Position numbers and translations under genes: made by a program
The notes under the pieces: model-generated
What the model was told of the DNA's origin: nothing
Database searches by the model: none
What the model saw: only the letters and a program-made list of their open reading frames with translations
Part shown: positions 1 to 9,179 of the stretch, in pieces
Position numbering within the stretch: position 1 is the stretch's first letter
Layout: every line of letters starts with the position of its first letter
Source: Prevotella sp. MGM1
Lineage (GTDB): Bacteria > Bacteroidota > Bacteroidia > Bacteroidales > Bacteroidaceae
DNA length: 64,000 nt
Assembly (NCBI RefSeq): GCF_002933775.1
Contig: NZ_BEWV01000207.1
Location: 1-64,000, forward strand
Direction: 5' to 3'

Positions 1-2
1 AT

Positions 3-314
3 ATAATGTTAACCCAACATATTGCTAACCTTGAAAGTAGAATTATACAGTATCAAAAATCTCTTGATGATACTGTAAATGACACTGCAAGTGATACTGT
101 AAATGATACTGCAAGTGATACTGTAAAAGCCAATGACACCACTTCACGGCTTGTCGCCGCAATAAAAGAACATCCGGAATACACTTACGATGAATATGCA
201 CAGATACTGGGTATCGGTCGCGCCACCGTTGCCCGACATATCAAGAAGTTGAATGGAACAATCATCAGGCGCATAGGTTCTGACAAAGATGGTTATTGGG
301 AATTTATTAAATGA
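3..314 (+). CDS. C-terminal part of a winged-helix protein (partial)
   Basis: The frame is open to the left edge, so the ATG at 6 need not be the true start. What can be seen is a short coiled region, then a Thr/Asp/Asn-rich linker made of a 24-base tandem repeat, then a winged-helix domain (about residues 48-102) with the motif YAQILGIGRATVARHIKKL and the ending GSDKDGYWEFIK. That ending is typical of the C-terminal helix-turn-helix of AlbA_2/RecG-like ATP-binding proteins, which often sit in type I restriction loci. It could also be a tail fused to a specificity subunit. The stop lies 7 bases before hsdR, so the two are probably cotranscribed. Confidence 0.6.
   Translation: MMLTQHIANLESRIIQYQKSLDDTVNDTASDTVNDTASDTVKANDTTSRLVAAIKEHPEYTYDEYAQILGIGRATVARHIKKLNGTIIRRIGSDKDGYWEFIK
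69..128 (+). repeat. 24-base in-frame tandem repeat
   Basis: Two copies of a 24-base unit (69-92 and 93-116; they differ by one base) and a half copy (117-128) encode DTVNDTAS, DTVNDTAS, DTV. Each unit is itself two similar 12-base halves. The unit length is a multiple of three, so gain or loss of copies would change the linker length without shifting the frame. Confidence 0.85.
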
Positions 315-321
315 CAGGGTT

Positions 322-3300
322 ATGAAGAACTTTGATATTATAAAAGATATAAGCGGACTGAACACAGTCTATAAGTACTGCTCGACAGCGGAAGACTTCC
401 AGATAGTGAATCCCATAATCTCCGCTCAGAATGCACGTCTTGCGTTGGAGACAATGGTTAAGACCGTTTACCGCCTGAAAGGGTGGCAAATAGGCGAACG
501 GGCATCGTTACTTTCGCTAACCACCGATGAGCGTTTCACCGGTTTCATAGACAGCGAAGACTTGATGAAGCGTATTCACTATGTCCGCAAAATCGGCAAT
601 ACCGCAGCTCACGCCGGTGACGGATTTGTGGGTCGCAGGGAGTCTTTCTTTGCCGTGCTTAATCTCTATTATATCATCGGTTCTATCCTGTTGGCGTGGC
701 AAGTGATTGACAGTTTGCCTGATTTTGATAAAGAATTGATACCGCAAACGCCACAGCCAAGTCCTCTTGCCGTTGTTGCTCAAACAGACCAAGTAAACAC
801 AACCACCACACAAGCAGCCACCACTGCTGCACAAGCGATGGAAGAAAGTTCCGATGCACAGCCTGCAACGGTAGAAGCACAGCCGGTAGTAAACGACCTG
901 TCGGAAGCGGAGACACGACGGCTGTATATCGATTTGCTACTGCATGAAGCCGGTTGGAAAATATCTGAGCGCAAAGGGGAAACCATAGCCCGGCAGGCTT
1001 GCATCGAGGTTGAAGTACAGGGTATGCCCAATGAAAGCGGAGTGGGTTATGCCGATTATGTATTATTCAATGCCAGCGGAATACCGTTGGCTGTCATCGA
1101 AGCCAAACGCACAAGCAAGAATTCCGCAGAAGGGCGTCATCAAGCGGAATTGTACGCTGACTGCTTGGCTGCACGCTATGCCTGCCCCAGACCGGTAATC
1201 TATTATACCAATGGCTTTGAAACCAATATAATAGACGGCATAGGGTATCCATCGCGTAAAGTAATGGGATTTCATACCATCGATGAACTGCAACGCATGA
1301 TTTCGCAAAGAGGGCGCAATGACATTACAGACCTTACTATTTCCGACAAGATAACCAACCGTAATTATCAGAAACGGGTTATTGCATCTGTCTGCGACCA
1401 TTACAACAAGAAGCACAGGCGAGCATTGTTAGTGATGGCTACAGGGACGGGAAAGACGCGTGTCAGTATCTCACTCGTAGATGTTTTGGTGCGGAACAAC
1501 TGGGTAAAGAACGTACTGTTCCTTGCCGACCGAATTGAACTGGTTAATCAAGCAAAGAAGAACTATACAAAATTATTGCCGGACATAACGGTCAGTTCCT
1601 TGCGGGACAGCGATGTGGATATGTCGGCGCGTATCCTGTTCTCCACCTATCAAACGATGATAGGCCATTTGGACAAGGACACCAAGACATTTTCATTGGG
1701 CAGGTTCGACCTGATTATCATCGATGAAGCGCACCGCAGCGTGTTTGGTAAGTATGGAGCCATATTCGATTATTTCGACGGTCTCCTCTTAGGCTTGACG
1801 GCAACGCCACGCGATGAAGTCGATCGTTCCACATACGACCTTTTCGGCATGGAACAAGGCGAACCTACAGACAGCTACGAATACGATGAAGCAGTTGCCG
1901 ATGGCTATCTGAATCCTTTCAGAGCGATAAAAGACAATTCCAAAATTCTCACAGATGGCATTGACCCCAAACAACTTACCCTAGAAGAACGGAAGCAACT
2001 GGAAGAAATTTTCGAATACGAGAAGATGAAAGCCGGATTGGAACCGGACGATCCCTATAGCCGCACCATCAACGCCACAGAAATTTTCAAATACATCTTC
2101 AACCAAGATACTGTTGACCATGTACTGAACAGGCTGATGAACGAAGGCATCAGTGTGAAAGATGACACGATGATAGGTAAAACCATTATTTTTGCCTATA
2201 ACCACAAGCATGCCGTATTTATAGCAGAGCGATTTGCCGCACTTTATCCCGACCTGGGAGCGGATTTCTGTCGGGTGATAGACAATTACGAAAAGTATTC
2301 ATCAGACCTGCTTGATAAGTTTGCAGATAAAGAAAAACAACCTCAAATTGCCGTATCGGTAGATATGCTCGATACAGGTATTGATGTGCCGGAAATCGTG
2401 AATCTTGTATTCTTCAAGCCAATCCATTCCAAAATCAAGTTTTGGCAAATGATAGGCAGAGGCACACGCCTGTGCAAAAACCTGTTTGGCAACGGCAGGG
2501 ACAAGAAAGAGTTCCTGATATTCGACTTCTACCGCAATTTTGAATATTTCGAGATGAATCCAGAAGGAACCCGGCCGACACAGTCTCAGTCCATCGTAAG
2601 TTTGCTCTTCAATTTGCGCACGGACATCAAATTCGCCTTGCAGGACGGAGAACATCAAAGCAATGAAGATTCTAAGGCTTTTCACGACAATCTTGCCGAC
2701 ATCCTGCATAAGCAAATAGCCGACCTGAACAGAAACCGGATAGATGTGCGCCTGCAACTGAGAGCAGTAGAGACATATACCAGTCCGGAAGCCATGACCT
2801 GCCTGACACTTGGCGATGTGATGGCCATGAAAGGTAATATATCTCCACTGTTTAAGAACGCGACCACCGACACGGCCGCACTGAAATTTGATGCACTGGT
2901 ATTGAAATCCCAACTTGCATTGGTAGACGACACGGTCAGTTCCGCTTCATCCGAAAGGAAGATAATGGATATAGCCGCCTATCTCAAAGAAAAGAAAGCC
3001 TCCATTCCGCAGGTAATGGCGAAGATGGACGTACTGAACGAGGTATTGTCCGCTCATTTCTGGGAATCGAAAAGTCTGGGTTCTCTTGAACGCATCAGGA
3101 AGGAACTCCGTGACCTTATTCAATACTTAGATGGCGGTGCGGCAGGACAAACATTTACCATCAATGTAACAGACACTTTTGTAGAGGACAATTCCGGAGT
3201 CAACATAACCCCTATCCGCACCTATCGCCGCCGGGTGGAAGATTACCTCAAGGAACACCTGTCAGACGATGATGCCTTGCAGAAGATTTATCACCTTGAA

Positions 3301-3672
3301 CCACTTTCCGAACAGGACATCAGTCGACTGGAACAGATTTTCTGGGAAGAGCTGGGCTCAAAGGAAGAGTTTGAAGCACAGACCAGGACAAAACCATATC
3401 AGCACAATGTGGCCGCCTTTATCCGTTCAATCATTGGTGTGGAACAGAATGTTGCGCTGGAGAAATATCGCGCATTGATTCATGGCGCAGAACTGACCCG
3501 TATGCAGGAAGAATATCTGCGCACGCTTATTCGCTATGTATGCGAGAATGGGGATATTGCAACCGTTGTATTGCAACAACCGCCCTTCAATAAGTTTACA
3601 ACCATCTTCCGCGATAGTCCCAAAGCGTTGATTGATTATGTGAAACTTATCAGTCAAGTGATTGCAGCATAA
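322..3672 (+). CDS. hsdR: type I restriction endonuclease R subunit (EcoEI-like)
   Basis: ATP-dependent translocase/nuclease subunit of a type I restriction-modification complex, 1116 aa from the ATG at 322. That start is preferred over 289 because it clears the upstream stop. Order of domains: a DUF4145-like N-terminal module (about 1-140), an Ala/Thr/Gln-rich linker, the HsdR nuclease fold (about 200-270, with YADYVLF and AVIEAKR as the PD-(D/E)xK core), and an SF2 helicase with MATGTGKTR (about 372), IIDEAHRS (about 467), LTATPRD (about 492) and MIGRGTRLC (about 708). An EcoEI-type C-terminal region follows. hsdM and hsdS are not in the window and presumably lie to the left. The next gene starts 12 bases after its stop. 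Confidence 0.93.
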   Translation: MKNFDIIKDISGLNTVYKYCSTAEDFQIVNPIISAQNARLALETMVKTVYRLKGWQIGERASLLSLTTDERFTGFIDSEDLMKRIHYVRKIGNTAAHAGDGFVGRRESFFAVLNLYYIIGSILLAWQVIDSLPDFDKELIPQTPQPSPLAVVAQTDQVNTTTTQAATTAAQAMEESSDAQPATVEAQPVVNDLSEAETRRLYIDLLLHEAGWKISERKGETIARQACIEVEVQGMPNESGVGYADYVLFNASGIPLAVIEAKRTSKNSAEGRHQAELYADCLAARYACPRPVIYYTNGFETNIIDGIGYPSRKVMGFHTIDELQRMISQRGRNDITDLTISDKITNRNYQKRVIASVCDHYNKKHRRALLVMATGTGKTRVSISLVDVLVRNNWVKNVLFLADRIELVNQAKKNYTKLLPDITVSSLRDSDVDMSARILFSTYQTMIGHLDKDTKTFSLGRFDLIIIDEAHRSVFGKYGAIFDYFDGLLLGLTATPRDEVDRSTYDLFGMEQGEPTDSYEYDEAVADGYLNPFRAIKDNSKILTDGIDPKQLTLEERKQLEEIFEYEKMKAGLEPDDPYSRTINATEIFKYIFNQDTVDHVLNRLMNEGISVKDDTMIGKTIIFAYNHKHAVFIAERFAALYPDLGADFCRVIDNYEKYSSDLLDKFADKEKQPQIAVSVDMLDTGIDVPEIVNLVFFKPIHSKIKFWQMIGRGTRLCKNLFGNGRDKKEFLIFDFYRNFEYFEMNPEGTRPTQSQSIVSLLFNLRTDIKFALQDGEHQSNEDSKAFHDNLADILHKQIADLNRNRIDVRLQLRAVETYTSPEAMTCLTLGDVMAMKGNISPLFKNATTDTAALKFDALVLKSQLALVDDTVSSASSERKIMDIAAYLKEKKASIPQVMAKMDVLNEVLSAHFWESKSLGSLERIRKELRDLIQYLDGGAAGQTFTINVTDTFVEDNSGVNITPIRTYRRRVEDYLKEHLSDDDALQKIYHLEPLSEQDISRLEQIFWEELGSKEEFEAQTRTKPYQHNVAAFIRSIIGVEQNVALEKYRALIHGAELTRMQEEYLRTLIRYVCENGDIATVVLQQPPFNKFTTIFRDSPKALIDYVKLISQVIAA

Positions 3673-3684
3673 GCCATTAATATT

Positions 3685-4482
3685 ATGAATAATATGAACC
3701 AGTACATAAAGAATGTAGTTAAACGAATGTATCAAATAGATGTTGATACAGCATCGAAAGAGCAACTTGAAGCCATTGAAGAAATCAATGTCAGTGATAT
3801 TACTATGAATAGTGAGGTTACGACATGGAATTTCTCTGAATTCCCGAATCTAAAAAAGATTGATTGCAGTTATCTGTTCATCAAAGATTTGATAACAACG
3901 GGATGTACTGAACTAGAATATCTTCGGTGGGAAGGAGTTAGAGGTAATGACATACACTTAGACCTTTCAACGAATAAGAAGTTGAAGAAAGTTGTCGGTG
4001 GGCAGGATGGAATTGTCGAACTTGATTTTTCTTTCAACCCCTTACTTGAAGAAGTATCTATGTCTTTATCACAAAGTTTACGTTGGATAGAACTATCTCA
4101 TTGTAACAACCTAAAGAGACTAACATTGTTCGGAGTTTTAATCCCATTTGTGGATTTGACAGCATTACATAATCTGGAGTATGTAAACATTAGCTATATG
4201 AATCAATATAGAAATATGGCAGATGAATATGGGGATGGTTATCCACGCCCAATTTTGTTTGTGAATGAAGATTTTAACGAATCTATCATAGAAGACCACA
4301 CACGTCAATATTCATACTACACATACAAACTCATTAAAGTCTCAGAAGGTTCTAAAGAACAAAAATTCTTAAATGAGGTAAAAGCTATGAAGGAGAAAAT
4401 CCTCTCTATCCCTGTTGACCGTAAAGGTAAATATGTGGCTATTTTACATTATGCTCTTATGGATAAATTAAACAATCTATGA
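3685..4482 (+). CDS. leucine-repeat-like protein of unknown function
   Basis: 265 aa, no signal peptide. The middle has irregular leucine-rich spacing (LTLFGVLIPFVDLTALHNL and similar stretches with regularly placed Leu/Ile and Asn/Asp), as in LRR or pentapeptide-like solenoids, with a charged helical C-terminus. It begins 12 bases after hsdR and is more AT-rich, so it reads as the second gene of an hsdR-led operon. LRR proteins usually bind other proteins. No catalytic motif was seen and no function can be given. Confidence 0.7.
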   Translation: MNNMNQYIKNVVKRMYQIDVDTASKEQLEAIEEINVSDITMNSEVTTWNFSEFPNLKKIDCSYLFIKDLITTGCTELEYLRWEGVRGNDIHLDLSTNKKLKKVVGGQDGIVELDFSFNPLLEEVSMSLSQSLRWIELSHCNNLKRLTLFGVLIPFVDLTALHNLEYVNISYMNQYRNMADEYGDGYPRPILFVNEDFNESIIEDHTRQYSYYTYKLIKVSEGSKEQKFLNEVKAMKEKILSIPVDRKGKYVAILHYALMDKLNNL

Positions 4483-4502
4483 AGGACTTAATTGATTAAT
4501 AT

Positions 4503-4901
4503 ATGGAATCAATACGGATATTCCTATTAAAAGGAAAAGAGAACATGATAGACCATGTAAAGAGCATTCAAACACTTGGATGTGCCTACTGGAAAAAAGC
4601 TCGTAACAAAAATTTGAAAATTGGAGATATATGCTACCTCTATCTAAGCGGTAAAGGACATTACCAAGTTCGCTATCGTCTTGAAGTCGTTGACACCAGC
4701 TGTACTCGCGAAGATAGTTCATGCTGGGTTACTCCTTTTAGGGCTGACAATGATTGTTATAAACTCACTCCAACATCTGCTATGTATGAGGGAAAAGAGT
4801 TGTCATTAGATGCACTCGAAGGAATCGGTATCAATCGATATACTCAATTCAAGGAACTCAATGAATACCAAGAAGATTTTTTAAGCAAATACTTTATGTG
4901 A
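4503..4901 (+). CDS. EVE/PUA-like domain protein
   Basis: 132 aa. The segment IGDICYLYLSGKGHYQVRYR followed by LEVVD matches the strand pattern of EVE/PUA-like folds (a GD-x-hydrophobic-Y strand, then an R-rich strand). These folds bind modified bases in DNA or RNA and often occur in restriction loci that read base modifications. The assignment is by pattern only. It lies 20 bases after the leucine-repeat gene and one base before the zinc-ribbon gene, so it is translationally linked. Confidence 0.65.
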   Translation: MESIRIFLLKGKENMIDHVKSIQTLGCAYWKKARNKNLKIGDICYLYLSGKGHYQVRYRLEVVDTSCTREDSSCWVTPFRADNDCYKLTPTSAMYEGKELSLDALEGIGINRYTQFKELNEYQEDFLSKYFM

Positions 4902-4902
4902 T

Positions 4903-5469
4903 ATGAGTATGCCAGACGATAGAAGACCAAGAATTATCAACGTAACTCGCAAGCCGACCAAATGCCCGGAATGCGGTGAAAGAGTCGTTGATATAGTGTA
5001 TGGCACAGGAGATATGACAGAAATAGATTTCATGTTCAACTATCGAAAGGAAGCCATTATGGGAGGAAATAATATACCTCGTCGTCCTCCGATATGGTGT
5101 TGCTCGTGTGGATGCAAGCGGTTTCGGAAAGTGAATCCCGACGGAACAGATGTAGCTGTGAAAGTAAAAATGCTAAAAGACACCCGTAAAGCACCTGCAT
5201 CCGTTATAAATTGGTCTTCTTCAATGGTTGATAGAGCATTGAAGAATAATCAGATAGACTCAATACATAAATACACTTTGGATATAACTACAGATTTTGA
5301 TGAACAAGAGACTTTAGTCATCACTGCTGTAAGCCAAACAGATGCAGAACTTCTTGCAAGAGATTTGGTTAGGAATGGAGCAGTTGGACTTAAAGGTCGT
5401 AGGTGTATAAAAGTAGAAGTAATTTCTGAACATCCACAATATAAATGTTATCACGATAATGCTCAGTAA
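4903..5469 (+). CDS. zinc-ribbon protein of unknown function
   Basis: 188 aa. A CPEC pair near residue 25 and a CCSCGC cluster near residue 66 form a likely four-cysteine zinc ribbon; the rest is a small alpha/beta domain without a recognised motif. The start codon follows the previous stop after one base, and the gene overlaps the next by 11 bases, which shows tight translational coupling. In this setting a nucleic-acid-binding accessory role is plausible but is inferred from position only. Confidence 0.7.
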   Translation: MSMPDDRRPRIINVTRKPTKCPECGERVVDIVYGTGDMTEIDFMFNYRKEAIMGGNNIPRRPPIWCCSCGCKRFRKVNPDGTDVAVKVKMLKDTRKAPASVINWSSSMVDRALKNNQIDSIHKYTLDITTDFDEQETLVITAVSQTDAELLARDLVRNGAVGLKGRRCIKVEVISEHPQYKCYHDNAQ

Positions 5470-7240
5470 AAAAGACATTGAAGAACTAGCCACAGGTGCT
5501 GTCAAAAGATATTTCAACACATGTAACCTCATTTCTCCTCAAATTCAAGAAAATGACAAAACTCCAGATTGGGACGGCTATTTGAATATTTACAAAGAGA
5601 AGAAAGATGTTCGAAGGAATTTTATTGGTTGCATCAGGATACAAGTAAAAGGTATTCAAGTTAATGACTTTAAGAAAACAGAATCTTTTCCTATAGAGAC
5701 TGTATTTCTTAACAATGCCCGTAGTGAAGGATTTGTGTTTTTTGTTGTGGAAGTAAAAGAAGACGGCACCTCCACAATATTTTATAGAATGATGGCACCA
5801 ATAGAAATAAGAGCTGAATTATCTAAATTAAAGAATGATCAGAAGACTAAAAATTTTCATTTTGAGATATTAGATAGCGATAAGGATTTTATAACTAGAC
5901 AATTAGCTGAATTTCTTATTGACTGTATTAAACAAAAGAGTTTTGCTATCAAAGATGAATTTAAGATAGAGGATATAAAAGATGCGACAGAATATCAATG
6001 GGGATTTACTATGTTAGGAAAGAAAGAAAACTTTGCTAAGGATATATTTGATGGATTTAAGTCTTTCTTGTATGCGAAAACAAAAGAAGGTGTAGAAATT
6101 CCCGTAGGAAATAGTCGTATGACTGTTTGTATTCCTGAGATTACAGGTATACAGCAAGAACCCGTAGTAACAGACAATATAATAGCCAACGAATATACTC
6201 TTAAATATTCGAAAGATTTTATCACCTATGAGATTCAAAATTTGCTATCATTCAAGATATTGAACAACGTGAATGTGAAAGAAAATAATGTAACTATTGA
6301 TATACTTGCAAAAACGACAGAACAATACATAGAAGCATATAGTATTTTTTTATCATTATTAAGAGTTAGACAAATAAAGTTCGGAAGTCATTGCCATACT
6401 CTAAAAACAAAAAACACAGATAGAATAATATCGGATTTAGAAAATAGAATTTCTAATTTTAAAAAGCACGCGGAAGTTATTAAAGTATTGAACATTAAAA
6501 CACCACTTGACTATGGCATCTTTTCAAAAGAAGATAACAAATCTATTCTTCAATTACATAAGGCATTAATTGAACATCAACCCATTGGATTAAACAAACC
6601 CAAAGCATTCTTTAAATTAGACATAGCGAACATCTGCATCCTTCTGACTTGCCAAAGTGATGGCAATGGAAAGTTTTATATTGATGATTTTTTCAAGAAT
6701 TCAAATATAAAAGTAAGCCAGGATGGTAACAAAAAACCATTCCTGGTACCAATATTTTCATTTCTAGAAAAATTAGGCTATGTATTATTTGACAATATTC
6801 CTTATGACAAAATTTTGGATTCATATAAAGAATTTGTTGATATTGATTCTAGGGTATACACTCAAGCCAATTTAGACCTCTTGGAAATGCTTAAAGCCGC
6901 AGATGAATTACAAAATAAACAGATGCTCTCAAAAAGAAAAATTACATTAAATACTGCTTTAGAATTAGCTCAATGGCTAATTGAGAATGATAAGCAAACA
7001 TCGTTAACAGATATACACCTCATAAATTACTTACAAACAACTAAAAGACTCCGAGACTTGACTGATGAAGAAAGGAAACCGTTGATAAAAATGACCCAAA
7101 GCTCAGAACCTATGGTAAGAGCAGCAGCGAATATACTTTTAGGGGATACAGATGTGGCAAAATATATAATTGAAAACATGAAAAATGACGATAAAATTAT
7201 ATTTGTAAATTTTCCAATTTATCACTTATTGTTGAAATAA
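5459..7240 (+). CDS. DUF4365-like nuclease candidate
   Basis: 593 aa, Lys-rich and AT-rich. The N-terminus has TPDWDGYLNIY (about residue 35) and, some 25 residues later, IGCIRIQVKG (about 58). This D...QVK layout is seen in DUF4365 proteins, whose fold is related to PD-(D/E)xK restriction nucleases. The remaining 400 residues are helical and unrecognised. It is the last gene of the hsdR-led cluster and overlaps the zinc-ribbon gene by 11 bases. A role as an effector of a defence system is an inference from fold and neighbours. Confidence 0.7.
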   Translation: MLSKKDIEELATGAVKRYFNTCNLISPQIQENDKTPDWDGYLNIYKEKKDVRRNFIGCIRIQVKGIQVNDFKKTESFPIETVFLNNARSEGFVFFVVEVKEDGTSTIFYRMMAPIEIRAELSKLKNDQKTKNFHFEILDSDKDFITRQLAEFLIDCIKQKSFAIKDEFKIEDIKDATEYQWGFTMLGKKENFAKDIFDGFKSFLYAKTKEGVEIPVGNSRMTVCIPEITGIQQEPVVTDNIIANEYTLKYSKDFITYEIQNLLSFKILNNVNVKENNVTIDILAKTTEQYIEAYSIFLSLLRVRQIKFGSHCHTLKTKNTDRIISDLENRISNFKKHAEVIKVLNIKTPLDYGIFSKEDNKSILQLHKALIEHQPIGLNKPKAFFKLDIANICILLTCQSDGNGKFYIDDFFKNSNIKVSQDGNKKPFLVPIFSFLEKLGYVLFDNIPYDKILDSYKEFVDIDSRVYTQANLDLLEMLKAADELQNKQMLSKRKITLNTALELAQWLIENDKQTSLTDIHLINYLQTTKRLRDLTDEERKPLIKMTQSSEPMVRAAANILLGDTDVAKYIIENMKNDDKIIFVNFPIYHLLLK

Positions 7241-7297
7241 TAAGATGCTGCAAGATTTAAAACAATAATCTATCGTCACCTCGTAATACCCCTATAA

Positions 7298-7945
7298 CTA
7301 TTCTCTAACTCGTTTCACATAACTAATCAAGATAAAAGGGTCTATACTATTTCCATTATATTTACAGGTTATATGCAGATGTTCCCCAGTGCTGCGCCCG
7401 GTATTGCCTGTAATCCCGACAACATCACCCGACAGAACGTCCTGCCCCTGTGATACGGAGATTTGAGACAAGTGACAATAACTGACGGTAAAGCCACCGT
7501 GCTGGATAGTAACATATTTCCCGGACACCTTATCCTGTCCAACAGCAAAGACTCTCCCCTGCATCATGGCAAATACCTTGGAACTTCGGGCATGGAGGTC
7601 AATACCATTGTGAAACTTCCTCTTCCCCGTGAATGGGTCTTTCCGATAACCGTAAGGCGAATTTATCTTGATATGTGAGAGCGGATAGCATACGCTGAGA
7701 TAGCGAGCTACCTGCTCTTTCTTTTTTGTGTCCGTACTTGACAATGAAACCTTGTCGGGTACGGACTTTTCATTTACAGAGGTGATGCTTTCGGGTGTCG
7801 CCTCTGCTTTGTTTGTCGTCCGGGTGGGATTTTCAACAGTGACTTTATTGCGATTGCCCGGAAAGGAAACCGTGTTGAACTGCGCTTTCACATGGTTCCC
7901 GGATAATAACAAAAGAAGGGCTATAACGATTCGTGTATTACTCAT
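7298..7945 (-). CDS. M23 family zinc peptidase, exported
   Basis: Peptidoglycan endopeptidase-like protein, about 215 aa from the ATG at 7945. The upstream ATG at 8005 would place 20 residues before a clear signal peptide (MSNTRIVIALLLLLSGNHVKA), so the internal start is preferred. The M23 zinc motifs are intact: HNGIDLHA (HxxxD) and GEHLH (HxH). It is transcribed away from the transfer operon and shares its upstream region. Such enzymes open the cell wall for the conjugation channel. Confidence 0.85.
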   Translation of the reverse strand: MSNTRIVIALLLLLSGNHVKAQFNTVSFPGNRNKVTVENPTRTTNKAEATPESITSVNEKSVPDKVSLSSTDTKKKEQVARYLSVCYPLSHIKINSPYGYRKDPFTGKRKFHNGIDLHARSSKVFAMMQGRVFAVGQDKVSGKYVTIQHGGFTVSYCHLSQISVSQGQDVLSGDVVGITGNTGRSTGEHLHITCKYNGNSIDPFILISYVKRVRE

Positions 7946-8165
7946 AGATGCAAATGTAGGAACAGTTCTCCGACCGTGCCAAAAGATGTCTTGATTTACC
8001 TCCAAAATATAACATTAAATAAGTTCAGAGTATGAATACTGCATTATAATCATACTTAAAGCATAAATAAACACAAATAATCAGGCTATTTAGAACTACA
8101 CAAATTGAAGTATGAACAATAGTATATACCTTTGTCAAAGTATAATCAAAATATCATATTAAAAT
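7946..8165. promoter_or_regulatory. divergent control region with AGTATGA sites
   Basis: The 220-base spacer between the M23 gene and the transfer operon holds AGTATGA at 8029-8035, its inverse TCATACT at 8050-8056, AGTATGA again at 8109-8115 and AGTATAA at 8139-8145. A Bacteroidetes -7 box TACCTTTG lies at 8127-8134, with TTG at 8105-8107 as the -33 element, pointing into the operon. The sites flank and overlap the promoter as expected for an operator. The same motif recurs before the resolvase-like gene at 39019. Confidence 0.6.
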
Positions 8166-8924
8166 ATGAAACATGTACGATTTGAATTTGAAGAACTGCC
8201 TTACGAAACTCTCTCGCAGTTCGGACTTACACGGGAAATGATTGAAGACCTTCCTATGCACATCTTGGAAGAACTCAGCCACGGCAGGCACTCGCCTGTA
8301 CTTCCCATCAAGGTAAACGATGATAACGGAAACACAGTCACCGACCGTAGCCGATTCGCTTTCGTGCGCAAGGAGAACGGAGAAGCCGATGTCGTGTTCT
8401 ACCCGGTGCTGAAGAAATCCTCCTTGGAGAAGTACAGCGAGGAACAACAGAAGCAGCTCCGTTCCGGCAAAGTCATTCTTGCCGACACGGTAACGGCTGA
8501 CGGGCGAAAGACAAAAGCCTTCGTACAGATCGATACCGAAACCAATCAGGTCATGTCCGTCCCCACGCAGGTCATCGCCCGGAACCTCCAGGTGATGGCG
8601 GAAGAACTGAAACTCAGCAATGTCGAAATCAAGGTGATGCAACAGGGCGAACCGCTTACCTTTGTGATGCAAGACGAGCCTGTAACAGTCGGCATCAGCC
8701 TGCACGAGAAGGACGGCATCCGCTTCTGCCAGGGAGACGCCAAGAAATGGAGCGAGCAGACCAAAAGAGAATGGGACAAATACACCTTCGGCTGTTACGG
8801 TTGCTGGATGATGGACGATGACGGCAATCTCGACTATATCCCGGAAGAGCAATACACGGAAGAACTCTGGAACGAACAGAAAAAGAGTGCCCAACGCAAT
8901 ATGGGTGCAGGACTTCACAAGTAA
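8166..8924 (+). CDS. DUF4099/DUF3945-like transfer-region protein
   Basis: 252 aa, first gene of the transfer operon. The N-terminus (LPYETLSQFGLTREMIEDL, then LSHGRHSPVL) resembles the DUF4099 module. The rest has repeats like those of DUF3945 proteins, found in conjugative elements of Bacteroidales. Biochemical role unknown. The protein ends GAGLHK, part of a tail pattern shared with five other products of this operon. The promoter is at 8127-8134. Confidence 0.8.
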   Translation: MKHVRFEFEELPYETLSQFGLTREMIEDLPMHILEELSHGRHSPVLPIKVNDDNGNTVTDRSRFAFVRKENGEADVVFYPVLKKSSLEKYSEEQQKQLRSGKVILADTVTADGRKTKAFVQIDTETNQVMSVPTQVIARNLQVMAEELKLSNVEIKVMQQGEPLTFVMQDEPVTVGISLHEKDGIRFCQGDAKKWSEQTKREWDKYTFGCYGCWMMDDDGNLDYIPEEQYTEELWNEQKKSAQRNMGAGLHK

Positions 8925-8945
8925 AACCTTTCAAACACTGTAATT

Positions 8946-9170
8946 ATGGCACAAAACACCTATTATCCCGAAGAAGTGCTCATCGAGAAGATGGAGCGCG
9001 GAGAATACGGCTGGCTGGATTACGTCAACCACTTTTCTGCCGAATGGCAGGAAGAACTGGTGGAATACTGCAAGGCGCACTCGCTCACGATTGACGATAC
9101 GGCAGCCGAGCAATTCGTCCACTACAAGAGCGAACAATTAGAAGCCGCCATGGAAAGCGGTGAAGCATAA
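8946..9170 (+). CDS. small acidic transfer-operon protein
   Basis: 74 aa, acidic, not recognised. It lies 21 bases after the DUF4099-like gene and 9 bases before the next, in the same operon. Aromatic and charged residues alternate (YGWLDYVNHFSAEWQEELVE), suggesting a small helical protein. Confidence 0.75.
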   Translation: MAQNTYYPEEVLIEKMERGEYGWLDYVNHFSAEWQEELVEYCKAHSLTIDDTAAEQFVHYKSEQLEAAMESGEA

Positions 9171-9179
9171 ACACGGACT

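Noticed and set aside
2302..2913. 203-aa open frame on the minus strand
   Set aside because: Antisense to the helicase part of hsdR.
8154..8918. 254-aa open frame on the minus strand
   Set aside because: Exact antisense of the DUF4099-like gene, which has a promoter and a recognised domain pattern.
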